From assembly GCF_002042965.1 (NCBI RefSeq), contig NZ_MZNT01000001.1, positions 930,001 to 994,000 on the forward strand: a stretch of 64,000 nt of DNA. Reading direction: 5' to 3'. Below the pieces are notes generated by a model that saw nothing but the letters and a program-made list of their open reading frames with translations, was not told where the DNA came from and ran no database searches. A program made the translations under genes and the position numbers. Positions within the stretch are counted from its first letter, which is position 1. Each line of letters begins with the position of its first letter. The stretch comes from Paenibacillus sp. 32352. GTDB lineage: Bacteria > Bacillota > Bacilli > Paenibacillales > NBRC-103111. Positions 25,101-32,972 of the stretch are shown in pieces.

Positions 25101-25901
25101 TCCAATCGGGTAACGGTCAAGACGCCGGAGACATCCAAGGACATAACGCCGCCTGTTACGACGACGGACGCCCAGCCAGGCTGGCATAACACCGCTCAAA
25201 CGATCAATCTGATTGCGATTGATGCCGAGGGCTCTGCTGTATCAACCTATTACAGCGTAGACGACGCTCCATTCCAGGCAGGCAATCGGATCGAGATCGG
25301 TCAAGAAGGAGTGCATACGCTCCGTTATTACAGCATTGATGCATCAGGCAACCGGGAAGACGTCCAATCTGCACAGGTGAGCATCGATCTTACCGGACCG
25401 GCCGTTCCGCTGTCCGTTACAGAATCGGTCTATCATTCGGATGCCGTGAATATCCGTCTGGATATTACGGATGCGCTGAGCGGCGTGGATCAAGTGAAAG
25501 CGACGCTTGACGGCAAAGAAGTAAGTCTGCCGATTACAGCTGCTCCCTATGAGCTATCGATCGGTGATCACGCAATGACGGTAACGGCGACAGATCATGC
25601 CGGCAACGTAACGGTTCAGCACGGGGTATTGAAGGTTGTGATGAACCGCGGTTACTTGGATGAAGCCTTACAGTCGGCGTATGATCAGGGCCTTATCACG
25701 AATAAAGGTATCCTGAACAGCCTGCTCGCCAAAGTGAACCGTATCCAAAGCGAAACGGATCCTGCGAAGATCATCAACGCGTTGAATTCGCTTGAGAACG
25801 AACTAAAAGCGCAGGCAGGAAAGCACATTGATGCGTCCTTCGCACAGCATCTGCTTTCGGATATCGATTATTTAATAAGACAAGCTAAGGATCAACCCTA
25901 A
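22125..25901 (+). CDS. Secreted multidomain pectate-lyase-like enzyme (PL1) with FN3 and FIMAH-like domains
   Basis: The 1258-residue protein has a signal peptide (AFA before AYDSLPAFPG). The catalytic part (about 30-390) is a right-handed beta-helix of the PL1 pectate lyase type: PGAEGFGYAAAGGRGGEVYH, TIAGQTAPGDG, VMIDHSSFSWGTDE, and NNDRNPKTKG with the candidate catalytic Arg. A calcium-binding TSP3-like stretch (DTDRDGMPDAWE) follows. Then come a beta-sandwich domain (about 480-640), four fibronectin type III domains (starting near 640, 732, 825 and 914), OmpL47-like repeats (about 1008-1170) and a helical FIMAH-like tail. ATG 22125 is six bases after AGGAGG and was preferred to 22119. It probably cuts pectin outside the cell. 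Confidence 0.88.
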   Translation: MKRRRLALILSVAMGLSLFQLPMPAAFAAYDSLPAFPGAEGFGYAAAGGRGGEVYHVTSYDLTGPGTFHDALTTAGSTPRTIVFDISGELTIPQIIVSGKSKITIAGQTAPGDGVTIRGNNIRFVNCSDIIIRYMRFRMGAQGFNDDSMYLEDCRNVMIDHSSFSWGTDEVLSIKSKDYNNPKSKNITVQWSIISEGLLTHSMGGLVEMNTITMHHNLYAHNNDRNPKTKGIMDFVNNIIYNWGGYPYVAGGESGTKGYGNVVGNYFIAGMNSANPQYGVVRGNENYNLYLKNNRIDSNKNGILDGTDTGTGMMEAERPSLIVPERFEYPPVHTQEPEAAYEDILSHSGASISRDKVDERVIDSVRHQTGAIIGNENDVGGFPQLARTKAPLDTDRDGMPDAWEIAKGLNPNDPEDRNGDLNGDGYTNLEDYLNELAAPGFPANYPQTPPAWSGTPFDPPAQPATEQPEPEPAPSMDGKTLRNVVIHDNSGSGTANAANWSVQSNFQPGDFVAGDRMTGSKTYKFVTIPDELKGMEWIRSAVASRSSTSADLLSFYLAADADVYVAHDSRISSRPQWLTSAYEDTGMVIADDQPVQYKLFKKRYPAGSRVVMGANNNTSNMNYFVILKPVSPDTKAPAATPSGLAGELTAGPAISLQWEPVDGADQYLIYRSTSTMPYFKVIGSSKSTEYTDAATELGITYQYKVSAVNAGGESPQSSPVEVLAFDPSKPKPSVPTGLQVADAKSMSVALKWSPVNGAVSYEIYRAALPNGAYQKIAAVSKAAFTDKTVSPSTSYSYKVAAAGVGGASALSEGVSTTTKPQVAQPQAPEGLTAGEVTAAAFAIQWNPVNSAERYYVYRKGIGDNDFTRLGSTLSPRYLDDTVSADRASYIYKVTAENEMGESAASRELAIDMPLPATPSQLFVGLKGETFVGLIWTSHGGATQYNVYRESAGEPMQYVGYAKVDTFYDRTVKPGVEYTYYITGKNASGESGPSNRVTVKTPETSKDITPPVTTTDAQPGWHNTAQTINLIAIDAEGSAVSTYYSVDDAPFQAGNRIEIGQEGVHTLRYYSIDASGNREDVQSAQVSIDLTGPAVPLSVTESVYHSDAVNIRLDITDALSGVDQVKATLDGKEVSLPITAAPYELSIGDHAMTVTATDHAGNVTVQHGVLKVVMNRGYLDEALQSAYDQGLITNKGILNSLLAKVNRIQSETDPAKIINALNSLENELKAQAGKHIDASFAQHLLSDIDYLIRQAKDQP

Positions 25902-25913
25902 GAAAGGGTAAAG

Positions 25914-25958
25914 ACGATTGCTTCCCGATGCGAGAATCGGGGAGCAGTCGTTTTGTTT
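25914..25958 (+). terminator. Terminator of the pectate-lyase-like gene
   Basis: Sixteen-base arms 25914-25929 and 25936-25951 with two mismatches, followed by TTTTGTTTT. Confidence 0.8.
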
Positions 25959-25967
25959 TATTGGTGC

Positions 25968-26012
25968 GAAAAAAGAACCTTCAACCGCCATGTTCGGCGA
26001 AAGAAGGTTCTT
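25968..26012 (-). terminator. Terminator of the GGDEF-EAL gene
   Basis: Perfect arms AAGAACCTTC (25973-25982) and GAAGGTTCTT (26003-26012); on the minus strand the hairpin is followed by a run of T residues. Confidence 0.75.
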
Positions 26013-26030
26013 AGCTTATAACCAGCCCGT

Positions 26031-28340
26031 TTATAATGCAGCCTTCACAGAGGCTGCTTGTCCGGCAAAAACCTCGCTCATTTCATCGGCAGGCAGCGGC
26101 TTTTGAAAATAATAGCCTTGAATCCAGTCACAGCCATGCTGTTTGAGGAATAGGAACTGCTCCTCCGTTTCTACCCCCTCGGCAATGACCGTCAGCTTCA
26201 AGCTGCTTGCCATCGCCAGGATGGCCTTGACTATCGAAGCTTTGCCGGAATCGCCGGAAACCTCGGAAATGAATGTCTGAGCCATTTTTAGCACGTCAAC
26301 CTGCAGCAGCTCTAAATAGCCTAGAGATGAATACCCGGTCCCGAAGTCGTCCATCGCGATTTGCACACCGAGCCGTTTGAGTCTATGCAGCTTCTCGACG
26401 GTTTCTCTTTCTTCCTGAATCGCGATTCCCTCGGTTATTTCAAGCACGAGCAGCTCGGGCGGAAGTCCTGAGGTTTCCAGTACGGAGATCACCATATTCA
26501 CAAAATTGGCTTCGTTGAACTGCCGGGGCGAGACATTGACGGATAAATGAAAGGCTGGAGCCCCCTCATTCATCCAAAGCTTCGCCTGATTACAAGCCGT
26601 GCGGATGACCCATTCGCCGATGGGGACGATCAAGCCGGTCTCCTCTGCGAGCGGAATAAATTCAGCGGGGGACACCATGATTCCGGGCGGCTTCTGCCAG
26701 CGAATCAGGGCCTCAATACCAACGAGCTTCTGACTGTCAGTATCGATTTGTGGCTGATAGTAAAGAATAAAATCCCCTTGCTCCAATGCCTTTCGAAGGT
26801 CGGTCACCATCGCCATCTTAAGAGACAGGGCCTGATTAAACTCCTCGTCATAGAAGACCGCGCGATTTTTACCAAGTGATTTCGCTTTATACAAAGCGAT
26901 ATCCGCATTCCTGAGCAGCGCAGATACGGTAGTTCCATCTTTCGGGTATACGGAAATCCCGATGCTTGCCGACGTACATACTTCCCCTTGCTCGAGCTGA
27001 AACGGACGGCTGATTTCCTCGATAATGTGCTGGGAAAACTCCAGCAATTCTTCCTCGGAGCAGGTTTTGCACAGCATTGTAAATTCGTCGCCGCCCATGC
27101 GGGCTACAAAATGCCGTTTATCCGCAAGTGTAGTCAATCGGGCGGCGACCGCTTTAATGAGGGCATCCCCGGTGCTGTGGCCATAGCTGTCGTTAACATA
27201 TTTAAAGCGATCGAGATCGAAAAACAGAACAGCCAAGCTATGCTGCCCGCCTTCGTCTGCAGCTGCCATGTCAATGTCTTGTGCTGCCTGAATTTCAAAC
27301 ATACGCCGGTTGGGGAGAAGCGACAGCTGGTCGTAGGAAGCCAAAAATTCAGCTTGGCCAAGCATCAGCTGCCATTTGTGCATCAGCTTATCGTTCTCCA
27401 GTAATACGGTGATTTGCCGAATAACGATAAGCGCTACCGTAGCCGTGCTTGCAATAAAAATGGCATCCATCATTTGCGAATCGATCCGACATACCGAAAA
27501 GGCGAGAAAAACGATCGCACTGCTATAGGGCAGGAGATATCGCAGCTTCGAGCCGGCCTCCTGAGGAACTGCAATACGAGCAGTGTCGGGCTTTAGCCTA
27601 GTGGAACTCAATCCGGCGATAGCAACCAGCATAGCCGACGCGCTGTACAGAGGGTCAATCCATCCGCCGATCATGTATGTATTGGTTGTGAGCTGGGTCA
27701 AGTATAATGTATCTGTAATAACGAACACGACGAATCCCGAGGCAAAAGGGAAAAATACCTTTTTCGGATAAGGAAAGCGGCGGGTATAAAAAAGCATGAA
27801 TAAGCTGATAAAGATGACCAGGTCTGTTACCGGATAGGAGGAGGTCGCCACGGCCCCCCACACGGTTGTCCTTTTAAGAAGCTGTGCAAGCTGCGGGTGA
27901 ATGACGTATTCCCAGCTCATTATGCTAACAATAATAAAGACAATCAGGGTATCAAACAAAAAACGAACGCCTTGATAAATGCTCCTTTCTTTTACCAACA
28001 AATACACGAGGGCGCTAACATAGGTCATGTTTTGCAGGTTCCAGAAAACATCTCCGATGCTGGGAACCGGAGCCTCGATGCCGAGAACCCAATCGTATAC
28101 AATCCACGAGAGCAGGGCAAGGATGTAAAGGATGTCCGCCCACGATAATAGACTCCAAAACCGGCGGTAATGCCCATGCTGCTTACGGGCCGCGTACCGC
28201 AGTGTGAAAAAAGATAATAAGTAAGGAATAGTCTCTATGGCAAGGATCAAGCTGGGACAGTCTCGTAAATAAGGAAACAAAAGATATTGCATAATAATAA
28301 ACCCTGTAATTATGTATAAAAGCCTGTTGGGGCTGAACAT
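26031..28340 (-). CDS. Membrane-bound diguanylate cyclase/phosphodiesterase (GGDEF-EAL)
   Basis: The 769-residue protein has an N-terminal sensor of about nine membrane helices (1-310), a GGDEF domain with intact ARMGGDEF signature (about 412-419) and an EAL domain with intact IEALIRW (about 542), NVSPRQF and MDDFGTGYSSLGYL motifs and a late EGVETEEQ block. It could make and degrade cyclic di-GMP, so it may tune attachment versus motility; which activity wins cannot be read from sequence. No obvious allosteric RxxD inhibition site was checked. The upstream gap 28341-28697 has no gene. It sits alone, tail to tail with the pectate-lyase-like gene. Confidence 0.92.
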   Translation of the reverse strand: MFSPNRLLYIITGFIIMQYLLFPYLRDCPSLILAIETIPYLLSFFTLRYAARKQHGHYRRFWSLLSWADILYILALLSWIVYDWVLGIEAPVPSIGDVFWNLQNMTYVSALVYLLVKERSIYQGVRFLFDTLIVFIIVSIMSWEYVIHPQLAQLLKRTTVWGAVATSSYPVTDLVIFISLFMLFYTRRFPYPKKVFFPFASGFVVFVITDTLYLTQLTTNTYMIGGWIDPLYSASAMLVAIAGLSSTRLKPDTARIAVPQEAGSKLRYLLPYSSAIVFLAFSVCRIDSQMMDAIFIASTATVALIVIRQITVLLENDKLMHKWQLMLGQAEFLASYDQLSLLPNRRMFEIQAAQDIDMAAADEGGQHSLAVLFFDLDRFKYVNDSYGHSTGDALIKAVAARLTTLADKRHFVARMGGDEFTMLCKTCSEEELLEFSQHIIEEISRPFQLEQGEVCTSASIGISVYPKDGTTVSALLRNADIALYKAKSLGKNRAVFYDEEFNQALSLKMAMVTDLRKALEQGDFILYYQPQIDTDSQKLVGIEALIRWQKPPGIMVSPAEFIPLAEETGLIVPIGEWVIRTACNQAKLWMNEGAPAFHLSVNVSPRQFNEANFVNMVISVLETSGLPPELLVLEITEGIAIQEERETVEKLHRLKRLGVQIAMDDFGTGYSSLGYLELLQVDVLKMAQTFISEVSGDSGKASIVKAILAMASSLKLTVIAEGVETEEQFLFLKQHGCDWIQGYYFQKPLPADEMSEVFAGQAASVKAAL

Positions 28341-28635
28341 ATCGGTTCCCTCCTAGCTCATGCAGGTGGCTTGGTTCGTAACGGAGCGAGACTATCAGGC
28401 TCAGTAACGATAAGGCAGCACTCCTGTTGTACATTTTCTTTAAATCGGCAATCTTTTCATAGGATGCCAATTCAAGCGCTTGCAATTTGACTAAGCTTAA
28501 AGACCTAGATTTGTTTGGGTCTTGTTGCCTAATTATAATGCTGCCTCAATCCACCTGTAAATAGGAAGGATAGCAGGTCTTTTGGCGTGCAGGCTGCCAA
28601 ATGTTCGAGTCAAGGGTGCACACCTGTCATACATA
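28341..28635. other. Intergenic region
   Basis: Between the divergent GGDEF-EAL and ROK genes. Apart from the ROK promoter that follows, I see no conserved motif; the GGDEF-EAL promoter was not identified. Confidence 0.45.
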
Positions 28636-28693
28636 TTGTGTAAATTCTTTACTTTGTGCTAGAATATTAACTTATTAAAGATGTTTAATAAGT
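28636..28693 (+). promoter_or_regulatory. Promoter with a perfect 10-base-arm palindrome
   Basis: TTGTGT (28636-28641), 18 bases, TAGAAT (28660-28665), then ACTTATTAAA (28670-28679), GATG, TTTAATAAGT (28684-28693), a perfect inverted repeat over the expected transcription start. Probably the autoregulatory operator of the ROK regulator. Confidence 0.6.
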
Positions 28694-28697
28694 AGGG

Positions 28698-29735
28698 GTG
28701 GTGATTATAATAAAGCAGCCTTTTATTAATCCCAAAATGATGGGCGAAAGGATTCGCCAGCTTATTCGTGCCGAGCTCTATCAAGATGCCGAATCGACCA
28801 AGGCTGAGCTTGCGCAGAACACGGGCATCAGCTTTCCTACCATCAGCAAAGTACTTGATGAAATGAATGATTCCGCAGAGGTGCTGCTAACCGGGATAGG
28901 CTTATCCAGCGGTGGCAGACGTCCAAGAACTTATAAGCTGAATCCCGACTATATGACGGGGCTAGCCGTCTATCTGGAGAAGGATTTCACCTCTTACTCG
29001 CTGCTTAATTACGTGGGGGACGTCCTCGTCCGGGAGGAATTTCCCGCTGCTCTGCAAGCTGGTCCCGAGCTCCTGACCGAGCAAATCAATACGTTCCTGA
29101 CGCGATATCCATCCATGCGGGTGCTGACGCTGGGTATCCCCGGTGCGGTGGATAACGGCCGAGCGTTCCACATTCCAGGCTACGAACGGTTTAGGGATTT
29201 CAGCTTCAAAGCTTTCTATGAGGAGCGGTTTCCTCTTCGGGTCCAAGTCGAGAATGACATGAATACCACGGTTTTCGGTTATTACGACCGCACGGGCAGC
29301 GATGATTCACTCTCTCTTGTATACCTTTACTTGGGCAAGAACGGACCGGGAGCCGGGATTATGGTAAATGGACACATTGTAAGGGGAAAATCCTTTTTTT
29401 CAGGCGAGGTTTCCTATGTTCCGGTGTCCGATTCACAGAATTTCGGTCAGATGCTGGATGCGGCTAGCGAAACATATGGCAGCAATGAGAGCCGGTCGAT
29501 ACTTATTGAGGCGATAAGTCGCCTCATCGTCTCCTTCGCGGCCACCCTGAATCCGCATGCTGTCATCTTCAGCAGCTCGGAGCTAACGGCTACGGATCTT
29601 GTACAGATCCGACAACGAAGCGCCCTGATGATTCCGGAGGAAAATTTGCCTGATCTCGTGAGCAGCGATTGGGAACAGGATTATGTTCACGGACTTCATA
29701 GGTTGACTGTACAGAGTATGATGGCAGCGGATTGA
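28698..29735 (+). CDS. ROK-family transcriptional regulator (NagC/XylR type)
   Basis: The protein is up to 345 residues: an N-terminal HTH (about 13-60; TKAELAQNTGISFPTISKVL, winged GLSSGGRRPRTYKLN) and a ROK sugar-kinase-like fold (about 75-340) with TLGIPGAVDNG, VENDMNTTVFGYY and YLYLGKNGPGAGIM. The zinc-binding Cys cluster of active ROK kinases is missing, as expected for regulators in which the domain only senses a sugar. The start is uncertain: GTG 28698 or 28701 overlap the AGGGG site, and ATG 28738 has no site. An MFS gene follows 27 bases later. A palindrome in the promoter suggests autoregulation. Confidence 0.85.
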   Translation: MVIIIKQPFINPKMMGERIRQLIRAELYQDAESTKAELAQNTGISFPTISKVLDEMNDSAEVLLTGIGLSSGGRRPRTYKLNPDYMTGLAVYLEKDFTSYSLLNYVGDVLVREEFPAALQAGPELLTEQINTFLTRYPSMRVLTLGIPGAVDNGRAFHIPGYERFRDFSFKAFYEERFPLRVQVENDMNTTVFGYYDRTGSDDSLSLVYLYLGKNGPGAGIMVNGHIVRGKSFFSGEVSYVPVSDSQNFGQMLDAASETYGSNESRSILIEAISRLIVSFAATLNPHAVIFSSSELTATDLVQIRQRSALMIPEENLPDLVSSDWEQDYVHGLHRLTVQSMMAAD

Positions 29736-29762
29736 AGAATAATCAGCTCCAGGGGGAAAAGC

Positions 29763-30782
29763 ATGAACCATCATTCATTAAACACTCGACAAATTCATTT
29801 ATGGCGTCTTGCGATTTATTTCATCTTTGCGATTCCCGGGTTCTCCATAGCATCATGGGTATCGCGTACGCCAACAATTCGTGATGCTTTGGGTGCTTCA
29901 ACGGCACAAATGGGCTGGATTATATTCGGATTGGCCGTAGGCTCCATTGTGGGTCTATTGTCTGCCAGCCATCTTATAGCACATAAGGGCGGTCGCTTTG
30001 TCATGGTAGCCGGCTTGGTGGTCAGCTCGATCGGTATCGTAGTTGTCGGTATGGGCGGCTCGTGGCTGGCTAGCAGCATTACGGTCTTTTTGGGATTAGC
30101 TGTTTTCGGTTTCGGGAACGGAATATGCGATGTTGCGATGAACGTAGAAGGAACGGCAGTTGAGAAAGCGGTTCAAAAGTCGCTCCTAACCGGCTTTCAT
30201 GCCGCATTCAGCGTGGGTACACTGCTAGGAGCACTGGCTGGATCGGCTTTCCTTAAGCTCGGTGTCTCAGTTCCTGTCCACATGGCGGTTGCAGGGGTTG
30301 TTATCTTGCTATCTATCGCATATTTATACAGGTTCGTACCCGCAGGTACCGGGAAGGAAACTGGCACCAACTCGATGGAGCCGCCAATGAGCGCCAGGGA
30401 ACGCATGGCTGTATGGAAAGAGCGGCGTACGGTTCTGATCGGTATCATTGTACTAGGGATGGCATTTGCCGCAGCAGTCGGGATTGTGTTTTGGGGACTT
30501 GGTGCGGCGTTCGGTTTTCCGGTGGGTTTATCCGCTGCGGGAGACGATCCGCGTGGAGTGGCGGCCAGGGTAGGCGCCGTATCGACGGCCGGATACCTCG
30601 CATTTCTTGTCGGTCCGCCCTTCCTGGGACTTCTTGGCGAATCGGTTGGCCTGCTTCGTGCCCTCATTATCGTGCTTATCGCTGTAAGTGTCGCAGGCTT
30701 GCTGTCTCAAGCGGCGAAGCCTATTGGAAAGCAAACAACCAATTCCAGGGATCGTCAGGAAAAGAAATTCGAATCATTTTGA
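29763..30782 (+). CDS. MFS transporter with apparent internal deletion
   Basis: The 339-residue protein starts LAIYFIFAIPGFSIASWVSR and has the N-terminal six helices, including GFGNGICDVAMNVEGTAVEK, as in YbjJ-like MFS proteins. After the central loop the text jumps from RTVLIGIIVLGMAFA directly to AAVGIVFWGLGAAFGFPVGL, which normally lies about 65-70 residues later; helices 7 to 9 appear to be lost in frame near 30475. The rest (ARVGAVSTAGYLAFLVGPPF) is regular. With about nine helices it may be inactive. It is downstream of the ROK regulator in an apparent operon and probably once exported or imported a sugar. Confidence 0.75.
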   Translation: MNHHSLNTRQIHLWRLAIYFIFAIPGFSIASWVSRTPTIRDALGASTAQMGWIIFGLAVGSIVGLLSASHLIAHKGGRFVMVAGLVVSSIGIVVVGMGGSWLASSITVFLGLAVFGFGNGICDVAMNVEGTAVEKAVQKSLLTGFHAAFSVGTLLGALAGSAFLKLGVSVPVHMAVAGVVILLSIAYLYRFVPAGTGKETGTNSMEPPMSARERMAVWKERRTVLIGIIVLGMAFAAAVGIVFWGLGAAFGFPVGLSAAGDDPRGVAARVGAVSTAGYLAFLVGPPFLGLLGESVGLLRALIIVLIAVSVAGLLSQAAKPIGKQTTNSRDRQEKKFESF

Positions 30783-30834
30783 AGGCACAAGTTTGCTAGC
30801 CTAGCGTTTTATCTACTCATTTCAGAATAGTAAT

Positions 30835-30889
30835 CCCCGTTTGATAAAGGCATTGATCCTCAAATGCCTTATCGAACGGGGATTTTTTT
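30835..30889 (+). terminator. Terminator after the MFS gene
   Basis: CCCCGTTTGATAAAGGCATT pairs with AAATGCCTTATCGAACGGGG (few mismatches) around a short loop, followed by A and TTTTTTT. Confidence 0.85.
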
Positions 30890-31079
30890 CATACGCAACT
30901 AATGACAACGAGTGCAATTAATGACTGTTTGCCATCATCATCATTCTATGAGTGGTAAGCCACGGCCGATCCAAGCCGATCTGAACAAGTAGGGACTATC
31001 GACGGAAATCTCCATCCCGCCGTATGATGAATCTGCAATTTCACAAGATGTCATGGAGAATCGAAAGGAAGGAAGTCAC

Positions 31080-32033
31080 ATGCAAACCAATATGAATGCG
31101 CGGGTCTCTTCACCTCCGGCAGCGAGGTCATCGACGTTGATGGGGAGGCTGGTGCGGAACCGCTGGCTCTATTTTATGGTCGTCCCAGGTCTTTTGTACT
31201 TTCTCATATTTAAGTACTGGCCCATGTATGGAATTTTTATTGCATTTAAAGACTATCAACCGTTTCTTGGCTTTTGGGACAGTCCGTTTGTCGGGCTTAA
31301 GCACTTCGAGCGCTTTTTTAGCGACTCCAATTTTCTCGTCCTGTTTCGCAACACGCTAATTCTTGCTACTTACAATATCCTGTTTTTCTTTCCGCTGCCG
31401 ATCGTGATTGCGCTCATGCTAAACGAGCTGAGGCTTGAATTCGTTAAGCGGACCGTTCAAACGCTAGTTTATATTCCTCACTTTATGTCCTGGGTCGTCG
31501 TGGTTGGGATCGCCTACATCTTTTTGACGACGGAAGGCGGCATTGTGAACGATTTGCTGGCCCGTTACGGGGGAGACAAGATCAATTTTCTTGTAAGCAA
31601 CGAGTGGTTCCGGACCATTATTACTGCAGAGGTGATATGGAAGGAAACCGGATGGGGGACTATCATTTTCCTGGCGGCCTTGGCAGGTGTCGATCCCCAG
31701 CTGTATGAAGCCGCACGCATGGATGGGGCAAACCGTCTCCGCCAGCTGTGGCATATTACCTTGCCGGCTATTCGCAGCACTATTGTCATTCTGCTGATCC
31801 TCCGGCTGGGAAGCTTTCTTGATACAGGCTTCGAGCAAATTTTCCTGATGCTTAATGCGATGAACCGCGAGGTAGGGGAAGTCTTCGATACTTATGTCTA
31901 CTCCGTCGGCATTAGTCAAGGACAGTACAGCTTCAGTACCGCGGTCGGCTTGTTCAAGTCGTTGATCGGCTTCATTCTTGTTGTCGTGTCCAATTATTTG
32001 GCCAAAAAATTCGGAGAAGAAGGTATTTACTAG
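31080..32033 (+). CDS. Sugar ABC transporter permease, LplB/UgpA type
   Basis: The 317-residue protein has six membrane helices and opens with the LplB-type YFMVVPGLLYFLIFKYWPMY and 'GIFIAFKDYQPF' block. The EAA loop that contacts the ATPase is EAARMDGANRLRQLWHITLP (about 218-237). It forms the membrane channel with the following permease and brings in oligosaccharides. No ATPase gene is in this cluster; such Paenibacillus importers usually share a common MsmK-type ATPase encoded elsewhere. ATG 31080 has AAGGAAGG nine bases upstream; the frame's earlier ATG (31053) has none. Genes 31080, 32053 and 32973 form one operon. Confidence 0.93.
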   Translation: MQTNMNARVSSPPAARSSTLMGRLVRNRWLYFMVVPGLLYFLIFKYWPMYGIFIAFKDYQPFLGFWDSPFVGLKHFERFFSDSNFLVLFRNTLILATYNILFFFPLPIVIALMLNELRLEFVKRTVQTLVYIPHFMSWVVVVGIAYIFLTTEGGIVNDLLARYGGDKINFLVSNEWFRTIITAEVIWKETGWGTIIFLAALAGVDPQLYEAARMDGANRLRQLWHITLPAIRSTIVILLILRLGSFLDTGFEQIFLMLNAMNREVGEVFDTYVYSVGISQGQYSFSTAVGLFKSLIGFILVVVSNYLAKKFGEEGIY

Positions 32034-32052
32034 ATAGGAGGGCTGAAACGTT

Positions 32053-32934
32053 ATGCGGATCAAAACAAGCTGGGGTAGCCGGGTATTTGACAGCTTTAAT
32101 ATGACGCTGTTGATTCTATTCGCTTTACTTACGGTAATTCCATTCATTTATGTTATCGCCGGATCATTTGCTACACAGAAGGAATTGCTGCAGCGTGGCT
32201 TCATCTTATTCCCGACGGAATTTACGCTGGATGCATACAAGTATATTTTTTCCACGCAGACACTGGTTAGAAGCTTGCTGGTTACCGTTTATATTACGGT
32301 CGCAGGTACGCTGATCAACATTTTCCTTACATGCTTAATGGCGTATCCGTTAGCCCGCAAAGATATGGATTTCCGCAGGCCAATCCTGATGCTTGTCGTA
32401 TTCACGATGCTGTTCAGCGGTGGAATGATACCTACATTTCTGGTTGTCAAGCAATTGGGAATGATCAATACGTACTGGTCCTTGCTGATCCCGGGCGCTA
32501 TCAGTGCATTCAACTTAATTATTATACGGAACTTTTTTCAACAGCTGCCGGATGGACTTGAGGAATCCGCCAAAATGGACGGATGTAATGATCTGGGCAT
32601 CTTTTTCCGGATCGTCCTTCCGCTATCTATGCCTGCGATCGCAACATTCTCGCTCTTCTACGCCGTAGGTCATTGGAATACGTTCTTCAGCGCTGTGCTG
32701 TATATCAACGATAGCGCCAAATGGCCGATACAAGTGCTTCTAAGACAAATTGTTATCCTGGCCTCCGGCGGAATTGGAGACTCCGCCAGTATGGGAGCAG
32801 AATATGTTACTCCTCCGGAGCAATCGGTGAAGATGGCAGTCATTGTGGTATCTACTCTTCCGATCCTGCTGGTATACCCTTTCTTACAGAAACATTTTGC
32901 CAAAGGGGTACTGCTAGGCTCGGTTAAGGGATGA
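32053..32934 (+). CDS. Carbohydrate ABC transporter permease, YtcP/LplC type
   Basis: The 293-residue protein has six membrane helices, the N-terminal LTVIPFIYVIAGSFATQKEL, and the EAA loop EESAKMDGCNDLGIFFRIVL (about 173-192). The C-terminus VYPFLQKHFAKGVLLGSVKG is the standard ending of this subfamily. It pairs with the preceding permease. AGGAGGG precedes the ATG, 19 bases after the previous stop. The 'MDGCND' variant of the loop is typical of YtcP-like permeases rather than UgpE. Confidence 0.94.
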   Translation: MRIKTSWGSRVFDSFNMTLLILFALLTVIPFIYVIAGSFATQKELLQRGFILFPTEFTLDAYKYIFSTQTLVRSLLVTVYITVAGTLINIFLTCLMAYPLARKDMDFRRPILMLVVFTMLFSGGMIPTFLVVKQLGMINTYWSLLIPGAISAFNLIIIRNFFQQLPDGLEESAKMDGCNDLGIFFRIVLPLSMPAIATFSLFYAVGHWNTFFSAVLYINDSAKWPIQVLLRQIVILASGGIGDSASMGAEYVTPPEQSVKMAVIVVSTLPILLVYPFLQKHFAKGVLLGSVKG

Positions 32935-32972
32935 AGATATAATAGGAACATGGAAAAGGGAGGATTCACAAA

